Part shown: positions 39,301 to 42,557 of the stretch, in pieces
Layout: the number at the start of each line of letters is the position of its first letter
How positions within the stretch are numbered: the stretch's first letter is position 1
Made by a program: the position numbers and the translations under genes
Notes under the pieces: model-generated
The model's input: only the letters and a program-made list of their open reading frames with translations
What the model was told of the DNA's origin: nothing
Databases searched by the model: none
Assembly (NCBI GenBank): GCA_964588415.1
Contig: CAZPPK010000003.1
Coordinates: 1 to 42,557, forward strand
Source of the DNA: Sulfidibacterium sp964588415
GTDB taxonomy: Bacteria; Bacteroidota; Bacteroidia; Bacteroidales; F082
Length of the DNA: 42,557 nucleotides
Reading direction: 5' to 3'

Positions 39301-40608
39301 ATGACTCACGAATTGAAGGAAATTTCAACTGTAGAACTTCAGAAAAGATTAGGAGAACCGAGTATTCAAATTATAGATTTACGCCCGGTTGATGCATACA
39401 ACGGTTGGGCGTTACAAGGTGAACCGAGGGGTGGACACGTTAAAGGTGCAAAAAGCCTTCCTGCAAAATGGGCAAATTATGTGGATTGGATTGAGATGGT
39501 AAGGCATAAAAATATCCTGCCAGATCGTGAAATCATATTATATAGTTATGTAAAAGGTACGATCGACGATGTTGCAATGCGTTTTTTAAAGTTGGGTTAT
39601 CACAATGTTTCGGTGTATTATCATTTTCTGGATGAATGGGTTTCCAACGTTTTATTTCCGATGGAGCATCTTGAGCGGTTTCAGTACCTGGTTTCATCAA
39701 AATGGGTAAACACTTTGATTTCAGGGGAAAAACCTGAGCATTATAAAAATGACAAATATGTACTTGTGCATGCTCATTATAGGAACCGGGAGGCATACCT
39801 GAGCGGACATATCCCTGGAGCAATTGATATGGATACGTTAGCTGTTGAAGCGCCTGAGATCTGGAACCGGCGCTCGCCTGAAGAATTAAAGAGAGCTTTT
39901 GAAGAGCACGGCATTACTGCCGATACCACGGTTGTGGTATATGGAAAATACATGGATCCGGATAATAACGACTCATTTCCGGGAAGTGCTGCCGGAGATA
40001 TTGGTGCTTTGCGTTGTGCTTTTATTATGATGTATGCCGGTGTGAAGGATGTCAGGATTTTGAATGGAGGATTCCAGTCATGGAGTGATAAAGGATACGA
40101 GATATCTCATGAAGATGAACCCAAAAAACCGGTGGCCGGATTCGGAGCGAAGATTCCGGTTCATCCTGAGTTGGCCGTGGATACGCCCGAAGCCAAACAG
40201 ATGCTTACATCGACCGATGCCGAGTTGGTTTGTGTCCGAAGCTGGCCGGAGTATATTGGCGAAGTAAGTGGTTATAATTATATTGAAGCCAAAGGAAGAA
40301 TCCCGGGGGCCATATTTGCAGATTGTGGCAGCGATGCCTATCACATGGAAAATTACCGGAATTTCGATCTGACTACCCGTGAATATCATGAAATAGCAAA
40401 AATATGGCAGAAAAATGGAATTACTCCTGACAAGCATCTGGCGTTTTATTGTGGTACCGGCTGGCGTGGAAGCGAAGCATGGTTCAATGCCTGGCTGATG
40501 GGCTGGCCAAGAGTTTCAGTTTACGATGGTGGCTGGTTTGAATGGAGCGCCGACCCGGGAAACCCATTTGAAACAGGTGTTCCTGAAAATTATCATATAG
40601 ACCATTAG
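39301..40608 (+). CDS. eanB: Triple-rhodanese sulfurtransferase, EanB-like (hercynine to ergothioneine)
   Basis: 435 residues with three rhodanese-like domains. Domain 1 (to ~130) has LYSYVKGT and domain 2 (~145-270) VVYGKYMD at the active loop, so both lack the catalytic Cys. Domain 3 (~295-425) has FYC384GTGWRGSEAW. In Chlorobium limicola EanB, as I recall, C412 is catalytic, with T414 and Y353 near the substrate and further Cys at 339 and 370. Shifting by 28 residues gives C384, T386, Y325, C311 and C342, all present. EanB takes sulfur from polysulfide and places it on the trimethylhistidine ring without oxygen. The histidine methyltransferase gene follows by 19 bp, which is the eanA-eanB pair in reverse order. 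Confidence 0.88.
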   Translation: MTHELKEISTVELQKRLGEPSIQIIDLRPVDAYNGWALQGEPRGGHVKGAKSLPAKWANYVDWIEMVRHKNILPDREIILYSYVKGTIDDVAMRFLKLGYHNVSVYYHFLDEWVSNVLFPMEHLERFQYLVSSKWVNTLISGEKPEHYKNDKYVLVHAHYRNREAYLSGHIPGAIDMDTLAVEAPEIWNRRSPEELKRAFEEHGITADTTVVVYGKYMDPDNNDSFPGSAAGDIGALRCAFIMMYAGVKDVRILNGGFQSWSDKGYEISHEDEPKKPVAGFGAKIPVHPELAVDTPEAKQMLTSTDAELVCVRSWPEYIGEVSGYNYIEAKGRIPGAIFADCGSDAYHMENYRNFDLTTREYHEIAKIWQKNGITPDKHLAFYCGTGWRGSEAWFNAWLMGWPRVSVYDGGWFEWSADPGNPFETGVPENYHIDH

Positions 40609-40627
40609 TAAATTATAAAGAATCACT

Positions 40628-41632
40628 ATGGATTATTCTGAGATATCCACCCAGATAAACAGTAAAATCTCAATCAGTAATTTGCTTGCATTTGAAAGCA
40701 GGGAAGAAATAATTCAGGAAATTTTTACAGGTCTTTCTGCAAAGCAAAGAAAGATTTCCAGTCGTTTCTTTTATGATGATGCAGGATCGTTGCTTTTTGA
40801 AAAGATTACAGAGCTTCCCGAATATTACCCCACCCGGACTGAAAAGTCGATTTTGAGGGAAATTGCCCCACTGATTATGAATTCTCCTAAAGATATTGAT
40901 ATCATAGAATTGGGAAGCGGTGACTGCTCGAAGATATCTATTTTGCTGGATGCAGTACCAGAGAAATTTCTTCAAGAAATTTCTTATTTCCCATTGGATG
41001 TGAGTGAAGCGGCAATTTTGAAGTCTGCAAAGTCCTTGATGCTTAAATACCCGGAAATCCGGATTCACGGATTACTTGCAGATTTTATGAAGCAACTGGA
41101 TGAGCTTCCCGGTAACGGCAACCGGCTGATATTTTTCTTTGGAAGCACATTGGGGAATTTAACCCGCGATCAGGCTGACCGGTTCCTGACGGATTTAAAG
41201 TCTTTGATGCGAACGGGAGACCGCTTGATTCTTGGTCTGGATATGGTAAAAGATCTTAAAGTTCTTGATGCGGCCTACAATGATCAACAAGGTGTAACAG
41301 AAGCTTTCAACAAAAATATACTCAATGTTGTCAATGAAATTGCTGGGACCGATTTTAATCCGGATCTATTTGAACATATTGCTTTTTACAATTCTGATAT
41401 GGCCCAGATTGAAATGCACCTTAGGGTACTTAGTGACATGGTGATTCATAGCCCAGAATTTCCTCAAAAGATAACTTTACGAAAGGGAGATACCATCCAT
41501 ACAGAAAATTCACATAAGTTTGTAAATCAGGATATTGACAGATTTGGAACCATTACAGGTTTGGAAATAGAAAACATTTTTACTGATAGCAACAAGTGGT
41601 TTTCCATTGTAGCCTTTAAATGTGTTGATTAG
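40628..41632 (+). CDS. eanA: L-histidine N-alpha-methyltransferase, EgtD/EanA
   Basis: 334-residue SAM-dependent enzyme that trimethylates histidine to hercynine, the precursor of ergothioneine. Family motifs: ISSRFFYDDAGSLLFEKITE and PEYYPTRTEKSI in the histidine-binding N-terminal part; IIELGSGDCSKISILLDAV (SAM loop), PLDVSEAAI and IFFFGSTLGNLT in the methyltransferase core; and NSDMAQIEMHLRV in the C-terminal part. Length is usual (320-340). No EgtB (oxygen-dependent sulfoxide synthase) lies nearby, while EanB does, so I name it by the anaerobic route. Confidence 0.92.
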   Translation: MDYSEISTQINSKISISNLLAFESREEIIQEIFTGLSAKQRKISSRFFYDDAGSLLFEKITELPEYYPTRTEKSILREIAPLIMNSPKDIDIIELGSGDCSKISILLDAVPEKFLQEISYFPLDVSEAAILKSAKSLMLKYPEIRIHGLLADFMKQLDELPGNGNRLIFFFGSTLGNLTRDQADRFLTDLKSLMRTGDRLILGLDMVKDLKVLDAAYNDQQGVTEAFNKNILNVVNEIAGTDFNPDLFEHIAFYNSDMAQIEMHLRVLSDMVIHSPEFPQKITLRKGDTIHTENSHKFVNQDIDRFGTITGLEIENIFTDSNKWFSIVAFKCVD

Positions 41633-41688
41633 AAATTTTTTATTGTCGAAGAATCATCAGTAATTAGAGTCAGAAAATGTGATGTTGA

Positions 41689-42283
41689 ATGAAAGCAGAA
41701 ATTATGAATTATGCGATTAGCTTAATATACGGTTCTGTGCGAAGCAACCGTCAGGGAATAAAAGCAGTGCGATATCCTGAAAAAAAACTCAAAGAAAGAA
41801 ACATCCAGGTAAATTTTATTGACCTTTTGAAGTACCAGCTGCCATTGCTGGACAAAATGTATAAAGAATATAAGACTGGAACGGCTCCTGGAAACATGGA
41901 AACTCTTGCGCATTTGCTTAATGATTCCGACGGTTTCTTAATTGTTACAGGCGAATTACAATCACAGTATTCCTCCCGCGTTGAAAAATCTTTTGGACCA
42001 TTTTCAAAAGGAATATTACTTTAAACCATCGGCCATTGCTTCTTATTCTGGAGGCTCCTTTGGTGGGGTGAGAGCTGCCATTCATTTAAGAGTGATTCTG
42101 GGAGAGCTGGGGACGCCAGCCATTTCATCTATGTTACCGTTTCCCTTGATCGGGGATTTGTTTGATGAAAATATGGTTCCTAAAAACGATCGTATTGAAT
42201 CATCAACGTCGCGCTTTTTAGATGAGTTTTTCTGGTATGTTGAAGCTTTTAAAAAACAAAGGGGAAATGGTGTTCCTTATTAA
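41689..42283 (+). pseudogene. NAD(P)H-dependent FMN reductase, single-base frameshift
   Basis: The first part (from ATG 41689, or ATG 41704 giving MNYAISLIYGSVRSNRQG) has the flavin-binding GSVRSNRQG loop and runs to LNDSDGFLIVTGE. After GAA at 41953-41955 one extra T (41956) shifts the frame. Reading from TAC at 41957 restores YNHSIPPALKNLLDHFQKEYY, the conserved E-Y-N-x-S-I-P-x-x-L-K-N block, and then SYSGGSFGGVRAAIHLR to the stop at 42283. Without the extra base a normal ~190-residue reductase results. Either a read error or a recent loss. It lies 56 bp after eanA. Confidence 0.85.
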
Positions 42284-42557
42284 TATGGTTCCGTTTTAAA
42301 ACTCTGTATGTAATAAAACAAGTGCTGAATAAGAGACGTCTTCAAAATATAACCATTTCTCATCCCGGCTATCGAAAGTGATATTTCCCGTAATAAAACT
42401 CCAATTGAAATTGAAGCATTTGCCGCAATTTCATTGCAGAACCGATTGCTTAATTCTTGAATTAATTGAAAATAGTTTTGAAAATAATTTTATCAAAGTA
42501 TTAACTCAATAAATCAGGATTAAATTTTCGATTTTTTCTTGCTAAATCTTTACTTTG
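42284..42557. other. AT-rich end of window, nothing recognised
   Basis: No gene with recognisable features starts or ends here and I see no terminator hairpin or clear -7 element. Confidence 0.4.

Overview
The window reads as chromosome from a member of the Bacteroidota, probably of the Bacteroidales/Marinilabiliales kind. The signs are many copies of the Bacteroidota -7 promoter element TAnnTTTG close to gene starts, few clear Shine-Dalgarno sequences, many short lipoprotein signal peptides, a PepSY-like lipoprotein, a hemerythrin/LuxR pair, and intergenic repeats of a kind I remember from this phylum. No tRNA, rRNA, CRISPR array or intact transposase gene was seen.

Layout. 1-5.1 kb: a lipoprotein methionine sulfoxide reductase fusion (MsrA-MsrB) broken by two frameshifts, a flavodoxin, and a periplasmic M16 peptidase closed by a strong bidirectional terminator. 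5.1-10.5 kb: a LuxR-type regulator with a hemerythrin-like protein, then pheT and a sigma-54 activator without a receiver domain. 10.5-17.1 kb is an accessory-looking block. It starts with the decayed end of a histidine kinase and ends in about 700 bp of hairpin-rich repeat DNA. Between these lie two large iron-sulfur proteins and a TauE/SafE-type transporter. Both iron-sulfur proteins begin with the same CDGSH / divergent Fe-S / CDGSH module. One continues into an FMN glutamate synthase domain, the other into a Rieske domain plus a thiamine-diphosphate enzyme. This is the best candidate for an undescribed system in the window.

17.1-22.6 kb: a sirtuin overlapping a Pat/PatZ-like acyl-CoA synthetase-acetyltransferase (an eraser/writer pair for protein acylation), a LysR regulator, and a divergent beta-carbonic anhydrase. 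22.6-33.0 kb: one six-gene minus-strand operon with a TolC protein, two adaptor/RND pump pairs and a PAP2 phosphatase. 33.1-37.2 kb: a PepSY-like lipoprotein, an unknown protein and a two-component system, bracketed by two inverted copies of a 154-bp MITE. Each copy has its own 6-bp target duplication. 37.2-42.3 kb: a GT-B glycosyltransferase, then a sulfur-linked plus-strand cluster: DsrE-like protein, DUF427, a triple-rhodanese protein matching EanB, an EgtD/EanA methyltransferase and a frameshifted FMN reductase. EanA and EanB together make ergothioneine without oxygen.

Themes. Several loci concern sulfur and redox chemistry (MsrAB, flavodoxin, the Fe-S cluster block, ergothioneine, FMN reductase), as expected for an anaerobe or microaerophile handling oxidative stress. 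Two genes carry apparent single-base frameshifts (two sites in msrAB, one in the FMN reductase), so read errors must be excluded before they are called pseudogenes. All identifications come from reading motifs; no database search was run.
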